A stretch of 64,000 nt of DNA from the NCBI RefSeq assembly GCF_902859745.1, contig NZ_CADIJW010000001.1, forward strand, positions 372,001 to 436,000. The letters run 5' to 3'. A program made the position numbers and the translations under genes. Of this stretch, positions 9,099 to 20,424 are shown piece after piece (the first letter of the stretch is position 1; each line of letters opens with the position of its first letter). The notes under the pieces are model-generated. The model had not been told where the DNA came from. It worked only from the letters and a program-made list of their open reading frames with translations, and did not search any database. The DNA comes from Achromobacter dolens. GTDB taxonomy: Bacteria; Pseudomonadota; Gammaproteobacteria; Burkholderiales; Burkholderiaceae_B.

Positions 9099-9869
9099 AT
9101 GCTGTTTCTGCTTTCCCCCGCCAAGAAGCTGGACTACGACTCGCCGGTGCACGTCGAGACGCACACCCAGCCTTTGTTCGTGGACCAGGCCGCCGGCCTG
9201 ATCAAGGTGCTCAAGACCAAGACCGCGGACGACATTGCCGAACTGATGAGCCTGAGCCCGGCGCTGTCCGAGCTCAATGTGCAGCGCTATGCGCATTGGA
9301 AGCGCACCTTCACGCAGGCCAATTCGCGCCAGGCCGTGCTGGCCTTCAACGGCGACGTCTACGAGGGCCTGGAGGCTTCGACCCTGTCGGCCAAGCAACT
9401 GGACTGGGCCCAGGAACACGTGGCCATCCTCAGCGGCCTGTACGGCGTGCTGCGGCCGCTCGACCTGATGCAGCCCTACCGCCTGGAAATGGGCACGCGC
9501 TTGGAAACGCCCAAGGGCAAGAACCTGTACGAGTATTGGGGCAGCGGCATCGCCGAGTACCTGAACGAGCGCCAGGCCGGGCAGAAGGCGCCGGTCATCG
9601 TCAACCTGGCTTCCGAAGAGTATTTCAAGTCGGTCGACCTGAAGGCGCTCAAGGCGCGTGTGGTGCAGTGTGTGTTCCAGGACTGGAAGAACGGCGCCTG
9701 GAAGATCATCAGCTTTCACGCCAAGCGCGCGCGCGGCCTGATGGCGCGCTACGCCATCCTGCACAAGGTGTCCAAGCCCGAAGGCCTGCACGGCTTCGAC
9801 CTGGAGGGCTACAAGTACGACGCCTCGGCCTCGACCGAGGACAGGCTGGTGTTTCGCCGCAAGCTCTGA
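9099..9869 (+). CDS. yaaA: YaaA-family peroxide stress protein
   Basis: This 256-residue member of the YaaA / DUF328 family begins MLFLLSPAKKLDYDSP, the signature start, and contains LSGLYGVLRPLDLMQPYRLE and FHAKRARGLMARY. In E. coli the protein limits free iron and DNA damage during peroxide stress. Length matches the family. It closely follows bdhA and ends just before a strong terminator. Confidence 0.92.
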   Translation: MLFLLSPAKKLDYDSPVHVETHTQPLFVDQAAGLIKVLKTKTADDIAELMSLSPALSELNVQRYAHWKRTFTQANSRQAVLAFNGDVYEGLEASTLSAKQLDWAQEHVAILSGLYGVLRPLDLMQPYRLEMGTRLETPKGKNLYEYWGSGIAEYLNERQAGQKAPVIVNLASEEYFKSVDLKALKARVVQCVFQDWKNGAWKIISFHAKRARGLMARYAILHKVSKPEGLHGFDLEGYKYDASASTEDRLVFRRKL

Positions 9870-9890
9870 GCGGGACGCGGGTAGCGCGGA

Positions 9891-9919
9891 AAACCGGCCC
9901 CGAAAGGGCCGGTTTTTTT
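9891..9919. terminator. Bidirectional intrinsic terminator
   Basis: A stem AAACCGGCCC / GGGCCGGTTT with a CGAAA loop and a T7 run lies between the converging yaaA and FUSC genes. The flanking A-run would also give a U-tract on the minus strand. Confidence 0.85.
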
Positions 9920-9945
9920 GTTCCCGCGAAGCGCGGCGGCTCGAT

Positions 9946-12168
9946 TCAGGCTGGCGCCGCGACCGGCGGCGCGTGCTGCGGATCGGCCAGCGCCAGCAGT
10001 TCCTGGCGGATCATGTGCGCAGCCTTGATCATCTGCTTGACGGGATAGACCAGCGCCGCCTGCTCGCCTTCGGTGTCGAACTGGGTCGGCAGGTCGGCGG
10101 GGGGCTGCGCGCGGTTCTCGTCGAGCAGGTCGACCATGCCGGCCAGCGCCCGCTGCACCGCCTCGGGCGTAGCCGGCAGCGCGGCCAGGATGGGAATGGC
10201 GGCGGTGATCTGCGAGGCCAGCACGTGGTTCTGGATCAGCAGGTTGTTCAGCTCGGGCACGCTGACCTGGTGCGACTTGGGCTCGCTCATCATGCGGTAG
10301 AAGGCCTCGGCGAAATTGCTGAAGGCGATGTGCACGTTCTTGCGCGCCAGGCGCCAGGCCAGGTCGGCGTCGGTGACCGCCGGGGTGGCGTCTGCGGCCG
10401 CGCTCACCGGGGCGCCATGCGCCTGCATCGCTTCCACGTAGCGCATGCCGGCCACCAGGTATTCCCGGTTGGCGCGGGTGGCCGCCGCGGCCAGCGGCTT
10501 GAGGTAGCGCGCCTCCCACCAGGGCAGGATGTAGCTGCACACCAGCGCCAGCGCGCAGCCGATCAGCGTGTCGATGGCGCGTTCGCCGATCACCGCCATC
10601 GACACCGTGCCGGGCGAGACGAAGTGGAACACCAGCACCACGAACAACGTATTGAAGATGGCGCTGGCCATGTAGTTCAACTGCACCATGCTGTTGCCCA
10701 TGATGCAGGCGCCCAGCAGCACCGCGAACAGGATGGCGGGCTTGTCGGTGACGTTGAACAGCAGCAGCGCGCAGAGGCAGCCGATCAGCGTGCCCATCAG
10801 GCGCCAGCCGTTGCGCTGGCGGGTCAGCGCGAAGCCCGGCTTCATGATGATGACGATGGTCAGCATGATCCAGTAGTTGTGCGCCGAGAACGCCGGCGAC
10901 AGCCAGCGGCTGGCCAGCGTCATGGCGATGGCGGCCGCCGCCGTCACGCGCAGGGCGTAGCGAAAGTGCGGCGAATCCAGGCGCAGGTTGCTGGTCAGCA
11001 GGCCGAATCGGAATTCCTGGCGCGAGATGAAGCGCGTCAGCGATTTGTTGATGCGCAGCACGTCGGTGGGCTTGGCGTGGGGCGAGGCGGCGGTGTGGTC
11101 GGCGAGCCGGTCGACGATGCGGGCCGAGTTGCGCAGCCGGCGCAGCACCTGCACGATCAGCGCCAGCATTTCGGGCTCGCGTTCGCCCAGGCCCTGTTGC
11201 TTGAGCTGTTCGATCTCGTATTCGATGGCGCGCAGTTCGGCCTTGGCGCTGCTGCGGTACTGCACCTTGCGGCCGCGCGACACGTCCAGCGCAATGCGGT
11301 TCAGCTCCAGCGACATCTTCACCAGCGCGTCGCGCATGAACATCAGGCAGTCGTTGCCGGCCAGCGCGCGCCGCAGGGCCGCATAGTCGGTGTGGGTGGC
11401 CACCAGCGTGTCCAGCAACTGCAGCATGTCGACGAACATGTTCCAGAGCATCACGCGGTGGCGGTCGCCCAGGCCCTTGCCGCGGGGCAGTGCGCGCAGC
11501 ACCATGTCGCGCGCGGCCTGGTGCTTTTCGGTCATGACCGACTGGCGCTGGATCAGGGTGCGATAGGCCTCGTCCAGGTCGGCGGTCTCGTCGTAGAAGG
11601 CGGCGCGCGCGGCGACATAGTCGGCCGTGGCGAACAGCGCCACCGACATCGCCTGTTGTTCTTCCCGCAGCCAGAACAGCCGTGAAAATCCCAGACTGAA
11701 CGCTACGTAGAACAGCGCCCCGCCCAGCGTCGCGGCGGCGTGCGCCAGCACCTCGTGCGGTTCCAGCGGCGAATGCATGGTCAACGTCATCAGCAGCAGG
11801 CCGGCAAAGCCGATCAGGCCGCCGCGCTTGCCGAACACCGTGAACATCGAATAGACGAAGCACTGCGCGATGACCACCAGCCAGATCAGCACCGGGTTGG
11901 TCGAGGCCAGGCCGGTGATGATGACGGTCAGCGTGCCCAGCGCGGCGCCGCCCAGCATCTCGTTGGTGCGGTGCCGCTGCGGCCCGCCGGGTTGGTCGAT
12001 GATGGCCAGGCATTGCGCCCCGAAGGTGGCCACCAGGCCGGTGGTGTAGTGACCGAACAAGCCGCCCAGCACCAGGACCGGCAACAGCATGCCGACGCCC
12101 TGCCGCACTCCGCCGAAGAAGTAGTGGCTGTAGAGAAAACGGCGAATGCTGGCAATGCGCAGATCCAT
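9946..12168 (-). CDS. FUSC-family inner-membrane protein (YccS-like)
   Basis: This 740-residue protein has two hydrophobic blocks (residues about 20-180 and 390-540), each of five to six helices, separated by a long soluble helical region. That is the repeated layout of the fusaric acid resistance / YccS-YhfK family. The second block (YWIMLTIVIIMKPGFALTRQ and the following RLMGTLIG) carries the most recognisable family sequence. Relatives are linked to efflux of aromatic acids, but no outer-membrane or adaptor partner is adjacent, so the substrate is unknown. It starts about 495 bp from ilvI, divergently. Confidence 0.85.
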   Translation of the reverse strand: MDLRIASIRRFLYSHYFFGGVRQGVGMLLPVLVLGGLFGHYTTGLVATFGAQCLAIIDQPGGPQRHRTNEMLGGAALGTLTVIITGLASTNPVLIWLVVIAQCFVYSMFTVFGKRGGLIGFAGLLLMTLTMHSPLEPHEVLAHAAATLGGALFYVAFSLGFSRLFWLREEQQAMSVALFATADYVAARAAFYDETADLDEAYRTLIQRQSVMTEKHQAARDMVLRALPRGKGLGDRHRVMLWNMFVDMLQLLDTLVATHTDYAALRRALAGNDCLMFMRDALVKMSLELNRIALDVSRGRKVQYRSSAKAELRAIEYEIEQLKQQGLGEREPEMLALIVQVLRRLRNSARIVDRLADHTAASPHAKPTDVLRINKSLTRFISRQEFRFGLLTSNLRLDSPHFRYALRVTAAAAIAMTLASRWLSPAFSAHNYWIMLTIVIIMKPGFALTRQRNGWRLMGTLIGCLCALLLFNVTDKPAILFAVLLGACIMGNSMVQLNYMASAIFNTLFVVLVFHFVSPGTVSMAVIGERAIDTLIGCALALVCSYILPWWEARYLKPLAAAATRANREYLVAGMRYVEAMQAHGAPVSAAADATPAVTDADLAWRLARKNVHIAFSNFAEAFYRMMSEPKSHQVSVPELNNLLIQNHVLASQITAAIPILAALPATPEAVQRALAGMVDLLDENRAQPPADLPTQFDTEGEQAALVYPVKQMIKAAHMIRQELLALADPQHAPPVAAPA

Positions 12169-12662
12169 GGGCGGCGGGACTCGAATCCGGGTGACGTGTC
12201 AAGTATAGAGAGGCCGGTCGCGTTTTAGGGGCCAGATGGTTACCAGACTTTCCCGCATGGCGCGGCGCGACTTCCGTGCAACGTCCGCGGAACCTCGATT
12301 TGCTACGTTTGACGCAACGCGGTAAATTGCTCCACTTGCGCCGGTCTGCCTATCCGAAACCGGCGCGATGAGGCGGATGGCCAGGGTCACCTCCCAGCCA
12401 TCTTGCAGCAGACCTATTTGCCGTTGGCCGCGCCACAAGCGTGTGTTGCCAAGGCTTCCATTTCGACCTCCAGCGTCCCCCAGGGGCGTTTGCACTGCGT
12501 TCTGTCGAACGTATGTCGGGTCGGCAGGGTGTCCGGGTGGCGTGGCTCCGTGAGCCGCTAAGCGCCGGATCATGTTGCCGTAGCCGGCATGGGTTCCGTT
12601 GCCGCCGTATCCGGGCGCGCAGCAGTCAGGGTTGCAGGGCCGGTTTTGAAAGGAATGACAAC
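12169..12662. promoter_or_regulatory. 494-bp gap upstream of ilvI; probable long leader
   Basis: This gap between the divergent FUSC gene and ilvI has no convincing gene. A 124-codon open frame on the minus strand (12199-12573) has low-complexity, shadow-like composition and no ribosome site. The ilvI ribosome site AAAGGAATGACAAC directly precedes its ATG. The gap must hold the ilv promoter, and the length leaves room for a regulated leader, but I could not find a convincing leader peptide rich in Leu/Val/Ile codons with a terminator. Confidence 0.4.
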
Positions 12663-14378
12663 ATGGAAATGAATGGCGCCGATATCGTCGTGCGCTGCCT
12701 GGCCGATGAAGGCGTGGAACACGTTTTCGGCTACCCTGGCGGCGCGGTGCTCTACATCTACGACGCGATTTTCAAGCAGGACAAATTCCAGCATATCCTG
12801 GTTCGTCACGAGCAAGCCGCCGTGCACGCGGCCGATGCCTATTCGCGCTCGTCGCAGAAGGTCGGCGTCTGCATCGTGACCAGCGGTCCGGGCGTGACCA
12901 ATGCCGTCACCGGCATCGCCACCGCCTACATGGACTCCATCCCCATGGTCATCATCAGCGGGCAGGTGCCCACTGCGGCCATTGGCGAGGACGCCTTCCA
13001 GGAATGCGACACCGTCGGCATCACCCGTCCCTGCGTCAAGCACAACTTCCTGGTGCGCGACGTCAAGGACCTGGCCGAAACCATGCGCCGCGCGTTCTAC
13101 ATCGCGCGCACCGGCCGTCCCGGCCCGGTGCTGGTGGACATCCCCAAGGACATCACCGTCGCGCAGTGCAAGTACACCCCGCCCAAGGGCGAGATCTCGA
13201 TGCGTTCCTACGCGCCCGTCAACAAGGGCCACCAGGGGCAGATCAAGAAAGCCGTGCAGATGCTGCTGGCCGCCGAGCGGCCGATGATCTACACCGGCGG
13301 CGGGGTCATCCTGTCGAACGCCGCGCCCGAGCTGAACAAGCTCGTGTCGCAACTGGGCGCGCCCTGCACCAGCACCCTGATGGGCCTGGGCGGCTTCCCG
13401 GCCAGCAGCGGCCAGTTCGTGGGCATGCCCGGCATGCACGGCACCTACGAGGCCAACATGGCGATGCAGCACTGCGACGTGCTGCTGGCCATCGGCGCCC
13501 GCTTCGACGACCGCGTGATCGGCAATCCCAAGCACTTCGCCCAGAACGCCCGCAAGATCATCCATATCGATATCGACCCGTCGTCGATCTCCAAGCGCGT
13601 GCGCGTGGACGTCCCGATCGTCGGCAACGTCAAGGATGTGCTGGCCGACCTGAGCGCGCAGTACGAGGCCGCCTCGGCTGAGCACAAGCCGGCTTCCATC
13701 GCCAAGTGGTGGGAGCAGGTCGAGACCTGGCGCGGCAAGGAATGCCTGAAGTTCGCGAATTCGGACGAAGTCATCAAGCCGCAGTTCGTGGTGGAAAAGC
13801 TCTGGGAAGTGACCGGCGGCGACGCCTTCGTCACCTCCGACGTGGGCCAGCACCAGATGTGGGCCGCGCAGTACTACAAGTTCGACAAGCCGCGCCGCTG
13901 GATCAACTCCGGCGGCCTGGGCACCATGGGCGTGGGCCTGCCGTACGCCATGGGCGTGCAGATGGCCAATCCGGGTCATGACATCGCCGTGATCACCGGC
14001 GAGGCCTCGATCCAGATGAACATCCAGGAACTGTCGACCTGCGCCCAGTACCGCCTGACGCCCAAGATCGTCTGCCTGAACAACCGCTTCCTGGGCATGG
14101 TCCGGCAGTGGCAGCAGATCGATTACGGCTCGCGCTATTCCGAGTCGTACATGGATTCGCTGCCCGACTTCGTCAAGGTGGCCGAGGCCTACGGCCACGT
14201 GGGCCTGCGCATCGAGCGCCCGGCCGACGTCGAGCCGGCGCTGCGCGAAGCGTTCAAGAAACACAAGGAGCGCCTGGTCTTCCTGGACTTCATCACCGAC
14301 CGCACCGAAAACGTGTGGCCGATGGTCAAGGCCGGCCGCGGGCTGACCGAAATGCTGCTCGGCTCTGAAGACCTGTAA
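12663..14378 (+). CDS. ilvI: Acetolactate synthase large (catalytic) subunit
   Basis: This 571-residue thiamine-diphosphate enzyme condenses pyruvate with pyruvate or 2-ketobutyrate in branched-chain amino acid synthesis. E50 in VRHEQAA is the ThDP-activating glutamate. Other family landmarks are FGYPGGAVL, TSGPGVTN, RFDDRVIGNP (FAD region) and GMVRQWQ. The ThDP/metal motif reads GEASIQMN (E447, A448, N453) where most relatives have GDG or GEG, so the third position is unusual. It is followed at 10 bp by ilvH and then ilvC, so all three are probably one operon, and the small subunit would confer valine control. Confidence 0.95.
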   Translation: MEMNGADIVVRCLADEGVEHVFGYPGGAVLYIYDAIFKQDKFQHILVRHEQAAVHAADAYSRSSQKVGVCIVTSGPGVTNAVTGIATAYMDSIPMVIISGQVPTAAIGEDAFQECDTVGITRPCVKHNFLVRDVKDLAETMRRAFYIARTGRPGPVLVDIPKDITVAQCKYTPPKGEISMRSYAPVNKGHQGQIKKAVQMLLAAERPMIYTGGGVILSNAAPELNKLVSQLGAPCTSTLMGLGGFPASSGQFVGMPGMHGTYEANMAMQHCDVLLAIGARFDDRVIGNPKHFAQNARKIIHIDIDPSSISKRVRVDVPIVGNVKDVLADLSAQYEAASAEHKPASIAKWWEQVETWRGKECLKFANSDEVIKPQFVVEKLWEVTGGDAFVTSDVGQHQMWAAQYYKFDKPRRWINSGGLGTMGVGLPYAMGVQMANPGHDIAVITGEASIQMNIQELSTCAQYRLTPKIVCLNNRFLGMVRQWQQIDYGSRYSESYMDSLPDFVKVAEAYGHVGLRIERPADVEPALREAFKKHKERLVFLDFITDRTENVWPMVKAGRGLTEMLLGSEDL

Positions 14379-14388
14379 GGAGGCCACC

Positions 14389-15965
<1,577 letters not shown>

Positions 15966-16025
15966 TTCCGGGTTTCGATTCCGGTTTCCGCGCGGGGTTT
16001 GCGCCCCGCGCGCGCCGGCCGAAAG

Positions 16026-16056
16026 CGGCATGCCTGGCGAGGGCATGCCGTTTTTA
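16026..16056 (+). terminator. Intrinsic terminator after ilvC
   Basis: A stem CGGCATGCC / GGCATGCCG with a short loop is followed by TTTTTATTT, about 60 bp after the ilvC stop. It separates the ilv operon from pssA. Confidence 0.8.
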
Positions 16057-16214
16057 TTTGCGCAGAAAGTGCGCGAAGGCGGGCGCGCCGCGGGAAGCGC
16101 GGGCGGGCTTTGCGCGCCGGCGGGGCCGGATCGCGGCGGGCACGGCCCTTGCCGCGGCCCGTTGCGAGGCCAGATGAGTTAACCTTTCAATGTCTGTCGT
16201 AAGTAATTGAGACC

Positions 16215-16988
16215 ATGCCCAATTTTTCCATGCGCGATTCCGAGAACCGCCACCGAAGCATCTACCTGCTGCCCAACGCATTCACCACCGCGGCGTTGTT
16301 CGCGGGGTTCTATGCCGTGGTGCAGGCCATGAACAACCGCTTCGAGGTCGCCGCCATCGCCATTTTCGTGGCCATGGTGCTGGACGGCATGGACGGCCGG
16401 GTGGCCCGCCTGACCAACACCCAATCGGCCTTCGGCGAGCAATACGACTCGCTGTCCGACATGACCTCGTTCGGCGTGGCGCCCGCGCTGGTGATGTACG
16501 AATGGATCCTGAACGACCTGGGCCGCTGGGGCTGGCTGGCGGCGTTCGTCTACGTGGCCGGGGCCGCGCTGCGCCTGGCGCGCTTCAATACCAATATCGC
16601 GGTGGTCGACAAGCGCTATTTCCAGGGCCTGCCGAGCCCGGCGGCGGCGGCATTGGTGGCCGGTTTCGTCTGGCTGGCGGTGGACAACAAGCTGCCGATC
16701 CACGACAGCGTGATGGCCTGGGTCGCGTTCACGCTGACCATGTACGCCGGCATCACCATGGTGTCCAACGCGCCGTTCTTCAGCGGCAAGAGTTTCGCCC
16801 TGGGCCGCAGCGTGCCGTTCTGGGGCATCCTGCTGGTGGTGGCGGTGTTCGTGTTCGTGTCCAGCGATCCCCCGGTGGTGCTGTTCGGCCTGTTCGTGCT
16901 GTACGGCTTTTCGGGCTGGGTCATCTGGGCCTGGCGCTGGAACCGTGCCCGCCGGCTGCAGCAGGAGCGCCGCGGCCAGTCGTCCTGA
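16215..16988 (+). CDS. pssA: CDP-diacylglycerol--serine O-phosphatidyltransferase
   Basis: This 257-residue membrane enzyme makes phosphatidylserine, the precursor of phosphatidylethanolamine. The complete CDP-alcohol phosphotransferase motif DG-x2-AR-x8-G-x3-D-x3-D is visible as DGMDGRVARL, then GEQYDSLSD, within residues about 60-85. Six to eight hydrophobic helices cover the rest. It begins IYLLPNAFTTAALFAGF after a short charged N terminus. In related genomes phosphatidylserine decarboxylase (psd) often sits beside pssA near ilvC; here the gap holds only a terminator, so psd must lie elsewhere. Confidence 0.93.
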   Translation: MPNFSMRDSENRHRSIYLLPNAFTTAALFAGFYAVVQAMNNRFEVAAIAIFVAMVLDGMDGRVARLTNTQSAFGEQYDSLSDMTSFGVAPALVMYEWILNDLGRWGWLAAFVYVAGAALRLARFNTNIAVVDKRYFQGLPSPAAAALVAGFVWLAVDNKLPIHDSVMAWVAFTLTMYAGITMVSNAPFFSGKSFALGRSVPFWGILLVVAVFVFVSSDPPVVLFGLFVLYGFSGWVIWAWRWNRARRLQQERRGQSS

Positions 16989-17008
16989 GCGCGTCGCCCG
17001 CCAAACGA

Positions 17009-17039
17009 AAAACCCGCCTGGATGCAGGCGGGTTTTTTC
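17009..17039. terminator. Bidirectional intrinsic terminator
   Basis: A stem AACCCGCCT / AGGCGGGTT with a GGATGC loop, an A-run before and a T6 run after lies between converging pssA and the lipoprotein gene. Confidence 0.85.
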
Positions 17040-17048
17040 ATGGTGGCA

Positions 17049-17567
17049 TCAGCGCCACATGAAGCGGTCATCGTCGTACATCGGGTCCGGGCCGGGATGG
17101 AAGTGCGTCACCCCGTTGCCGTCGCGGCCCATGTAGACGTACATCAGCGAATTCCAGACGCTGTTTTCCTTGTAGCGGTACGACCAGATCACCTCGCGTT
17201 TTTCGCCCAGGCCGGCCTGGTCGATGCGGGCCGGCGGGCCGAACTCGCAGCGCACGCGCTCGGGGCTCCATTGGCCTTGTTCCAGCACCTTGAAGTGGGC
17301 GTCGGTCAGCAGCGGCATGACGTGGTCGACGCGGCCGTCGGCGCCGACGTTGGCGCCCCAGGCATACTGGCCCATGGGTTGCTGCGTCCAGATCACGCGG
17401 CGGCCGCCGTTGGCCTGCGGGCATTCGAAGTTGGGGCGGCCGAACTGGGCCTGGACGTCGGCCAGGGGCGTGCCGGGGGCGACCTGGGCCAGGTTGGCGC
17501 AGGCGCCCAGGCTGGCGAGGGCCGCAGCGGCCAGGGTGGTGCGGGCAAGTTTGTAATAATTCGACAT
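17049..17567 (-). CDS. Putative lipoprotein, unknown function
   Basis: This 172-residue protein has a type II signal peptide with lipobox LASLGAC (C23), so it should be anchored to a membrane. The mature part holds repeated small motifs such as PLADVQAQFGRPN and RVRCEFGPPARID, which recall the 'G-x-P' modules of SmpA/OmlA-type lipoproteins. The rest is Trp/Tyr-rich (VIWTQQPMGQ, VIWSYRYKENSVW). The ATG at 17567 is behind GGAGCAAC. It is divergent from rpsO. No partner suggests a role. Confidence 0.72.
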   Translation of the reverse strand: MSNYYKLARTTLAAAALASLGACANLAQVAPGTPLADVQAQFGRPNFECPQANGGRRVIWTQQPMGQYAWGANVGADGRVDHVMPLLTDAHFKVLEQGQWSPERVRCEFGPPARIDQAGLGEKREVIWSYRYKENSVWNSLMYVYMGRDGNGVTHFHPGPDPMYDDDRFMWR

Positions 17568-17884
17568 ATTGTTGCTCCTGTGGCCTCCCGTCGAGTCGGC
17601 GGCGCGACTCACGGCGGCGGGGCGGTGGCGTCACTGGGGTAATTCTAGCGAATCGGCTATAATCAGCAGGCTTTATCAAGTGTATTGATTTTGCAAGATG
17701 CTTTGCGCCGGCAACGGGGCTGGCTGGAGCGGGAGCAAATAAGGCGCCAAACCTTGTTCTCCGGCATTTCCAGGGTGGTCCCGAAGCAGCAGTGAGAACG
17801 CAACAACGCTTATCGCCGGCCGCGATTTTTTTCCAAACCACGTCAGGGCGCCTCGGCCCTGTCGCATGTCCGAAGAGGTCATCA
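17568..17884 (+). promoter_or_regulatory. Promoter and leader region of rpsO
   Basis: This 317-bp gap holds a perfect TATAAT at 17658-17663 within GGCTATAATCAGC, a plausible -10 element for rpsO, though the -35 is weak. Transcription from there would leave a leader of about 215 nt. The rpsO leader in E. coli binds S15 for autoregulation; whether this one folds the same way was not determined. No credible gene is seen in the gap. Confidence 0.5.
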
Positions 17885-18154
17885 ATGTCTGTAGCTGACA
17901 TCAAGAAATCCGATATCGTTGCGCAGTTCCAACGCGCTCAAGGCGATACCGGCTCCCCCGAAGTCCAGGTGGCTCTGCTCACCGCCCGTATCAACGAACT
18001 GACCGGTCACTTCAAAGAACACATGAAGGACCATCACTCGCGCCGCGGTCTGCTGCGTATGGTCAGCCGTCGCCGCAAGCTGCTCGACTATCTCAAGGGC
18101 CGCAATCCCGATTCGTACCGCGCACTGATCGAAAAACTCGGTCTGCGCAAGTGA
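17885..18154 (+). CDS. rpsO: 30S ribosomal protein S15
   Basis: This 89-residue protein binds 16S rRNA in the central domain of the small subunit. It shows the family sequence [16 protein letters not shown], then [12 protein letters not shown] and [11 protein letters not shown]. Length is exactly typical. It precedes pnp, as in most proteobacteria. Confidence 0.98.
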   Translation: MSVADIKKSDIVAQFQRAQGDTGSPEVQVALLTARINELTGHFKEHMKDHHSRRGLLRMVSRRRKLLDYLKGRNPDSYRALIEKLGLRK

Positions 18155-18180
18155 TCGACGGGGCTGGCTCCCCATGACGC

Positions 18181-18224
18181 AACCGTGGTCGGTGCGACGC
18201 ATGTCGCGACGGCCACGGTTTTTC
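18181..18224 (+). terminator. Hairpin between rpsO and pnp
   Basis: A long stem (AACCGTGG / CCACGGTT outside, GCGAC / GTCGC inside) ends in TTTTTC. By analogy with the rpsO-pnp junction of E. coli it may act as a leaky terminator and as a processing site that lets PNPase control its own mRNA. The hairpin is seen; the role is inferred. Confidence 0.7.
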
Positions 18225-18244
18225 ATTTGTAAGGAATAATCGTC

Positions 18245-20401
18245 ATGTTCAATAAAGTGACTAAATCGTTCCAGTACGGCCAGCACACGGTCGTCCTGGA
18301 AACCGGCGAAATTGCTCGCCAGGCCTCCGGCGCCGTGGTGGTGTCGATCGAGGACACCGTCGTCCTGGCCACTGTCGTGGCCTCCAAGAAGGCCAAGCCG
18401 GGCCAGACGTTCTTCCCGCTGACCGTCGACTACATCGAAAAGACCTACGCCGCCGGCCGCATCCCCGGTGGTTTCTTCAAGCGCGAAGGCAAGCCGTCCG
18501 AAAAGGAAACGCTGACCTCGCGCCTGATCGACCGTCCCCTGCGTCCTCTGTTCCCCGAAGACTTCTACAACGAAGTCCAGGTGGTCATCCACACGCTGTC
18601 GGTCAATCCTGAAATCGACCCCGACATCCCCGCGATGATCGGCGCCTCGGCCGCGCTGGCCATCTCCGGCATCCCCTTCAACGGCCCGATCGGCGCCGCC
18701 CGCGTGGGCTACATCGATGGCCAGTACGCCATCAACCCGACCGCGTCGCAACTGAAGTCCTCGAAGCTGGACCTGGTGGTCGCCGGCACCGAAAACGCCG
18801 TGCTGATGGTGGAATCGGAAGCCGACCAGTTGTCCGAGGAAATCATGCTGGGCGGCGTGGTCTACGGCCACGAGCAGATGCAGGCCGTCATCAACGCCAT
18901 CCACGAACTGGTCAAGGACGCTGGCAAGCCCGATTGGGACTGGCAGCCGCCCGCCAAGGACGAGGCCCTGATCGCCGCCGTCACGTCGGCCGCCCAGGAA
19001 GGCCTGAACGCCGCCTACCAGATCCGTGAAAAGCAGGCCCGCACCACCAAGCTGCGTGAAGTCTACGCCGACGTGTCGGCCAAGCTGAACGCCGCCGCCG
19101 CCGAAAAGGGCGAGCCGGCGCCGGACGCCGTCACCGTCGACAACATCCTGTTCTCGCTGGAATCGGCCATCGTCCGTGGCCAGATCCTGAACGGCGAACC
19201 GCGTATCGACGGTCGCGACACCCGCACCGTGCGTCCCATCAGCGTGCGCCTGGGCGTGCTGCCGCGCGCGCACGGCAGCGCCCTGTTCACCCGTGGTGAA
19301 ACCCAGGCGCTGGTCGTGGCCACGCTGGGCACCAAGCAGGACGAGCAGATCATCGACGCGCTCATGGGCGAGTACCGCGATCGCTTCATGCTGCACTACA
19401 ACATGCCTCCGTTCGCCACCGGCGAAACCGGTCGCATCGGCGTGCCCAAGCGCCGCGAAATCGGCCACGGCCGCCTGGCCAAGCGCGCGCTGATCCCGCT
19501 GCTGCCGGCCCCGGAAGACTTCCAGTACACCATCCGCATCGTGTCGGAAATCACCGAGTCCAACGGCTCGTCGTCGATGGCTTCGGTCTGCGGCGGCTCG
19601 CTGGCCATGATGGACGCCGGCGTGCCGGTCAAGGATCACGTGGCCGGCGTGGCCATGGGCCTGATCCTGGACGGCGGCAAGTTCGCCGTGCTGACCGACA
19701 TCCTGGGTGACGAAGATCACCTGGGCGACATGGACTTCAAGGTCGCGGGCACCGAAAACGGCGTCACCGCGCTGCAGATGGACATCAAGATCCAGGGCAT
19801 CACCAAGGAAATCATGCAAGTGGCGCTGGCGCAAGCCCGCGAAGGCCGCCTGCACATCCTGGGCAAGATGAAGGAAGCGCTGGACGGTTCGCGTGGCGAG
19901 CTGTCGGCTTTCGCCCCGCGCATGCTGACCATCAAGATCAACCCCGAGAAGATCCGCGACGTGATCGGCAAGGGCGGCGCCACCATCCGCGCGCTGACCG
20001 AGGAAACCGGCACCCAGATCGACATCTCCGACGACGGCACGATCGTGATCGCCAGCGTCGACGAAGCGCAGGCCAAGGAAGCCCAGCGCCGCATCGTCGA
20101 GCTGACCGCCGACGTCGAAGTGGGCCAGATCTACGACGGCTCGGTGCTGCGCCTGCTGGACTTCGGCGCCATCGTGCAAGTGCTGCCGGGCCGCGACGGC
20201 CTGCTGCACATCTCGGAAATCGCCAACTACCGCATCGCCAACATCAACGATGTGCTGAAGGTCGGCCAGCAAGTCCGCGTCAAGGTCATCGAGGCCGACG
20301 ACAAGGGCCGCCTGCGCCTGTCCATCAAGGCCATCGGTGGCATCGAGCAGCAGCAACCCGCCGCTGAAGCCGCCCCGCAAGCGGAACCGCAAGCCGAATA
20401 A
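18245..20401 (+). CDS. pnp: Polyribonucleotide nucleotidyltransferase (PNPase)
   Basis: This 718-residue 3'-5' phosphorolytic exoribonuclease is a core component of RNA decay. Domains in order: RNase PH 1 (about 10-145), helical linker, RNase PH 2 (about 320-460; [17 protein letters not shown]), KH (about 555-610; [12 protein letters not shown]) and S1 (about 620-690; [18 protein letters not shown]). The tail is short and Gln/Ala/Glu-rich ([17 protein letters not shown]). It starts 90 bp after rpsO behind AAGGAATAATC. Confidence 0.97.
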   Translation: MFNKVTKSFQYGQHTVVLETGEIARQASGAVVVSIEDTVVLATVVASKKAKPGQTFFPLTVDYIEKTYAAGRIPGGFFKREGKPSEKETLTSRLIDRPLRPLFPEDFYNEVQVVIHTLSVNPEIDPDIPAMIGASAALAISGIPFNGPIGAARVGYIDGQYAINPTASQLKSSKLDLVVAGTENAVLMVESEADQLSEEIMLGGVVYGHEQMQAVINAIHELVKDAGKPDWDWQPPAKDEALIAAVTSAAQEGLNAAYQIREKQARTTKLREVYADVSAKLNAAAAEKGEPAPDAVTVDNILFSLESAIVRGQILNGEPRIDGRDTRTVRPISVRLGVLPRAHGSALFTRGETQALVVATLGTKQDEQIIDALMGEYRDRFMLHYNMPPFATGETGRIGVPKRREIGHGRLAKRALIPLLPAPEDFQYTIRIVSEITESNGSSSMASVCGGSLAMMDAGVPVKDHVAGVAMGLILDGGKFAVLTDILGDEDHLGDMDFKVAGTENGVTALQMDIKIQGITKEIMQVALAQAREGRLHILGKMKEALDGSRGELSAFAPRMLTIKINPEKIRDVIGKGGATIRALTEETGTQIDISDDGTIVIASVDEAQAKEAQRRIVELTADVEVGQIYDGSVLRLLDFGAIVQVLPGRDGLLHISEIANYRIANINDVLKVGQQVRVKVIEADDKGRLRLSIKAIGGIEQQQPAAEAAPQAEPQAE

Positions 20402-20424
20402 GGCCTGCCTTTCCTGCTGGAGCA

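Noticed and set aside
12199-12573. A 124-codon minus-strand frame in the ilvI upstream gap
   Set aside because: It has no ribosome site, no recognisable motif and an irregular composition. It also overlaps the likely ilv promoter region.
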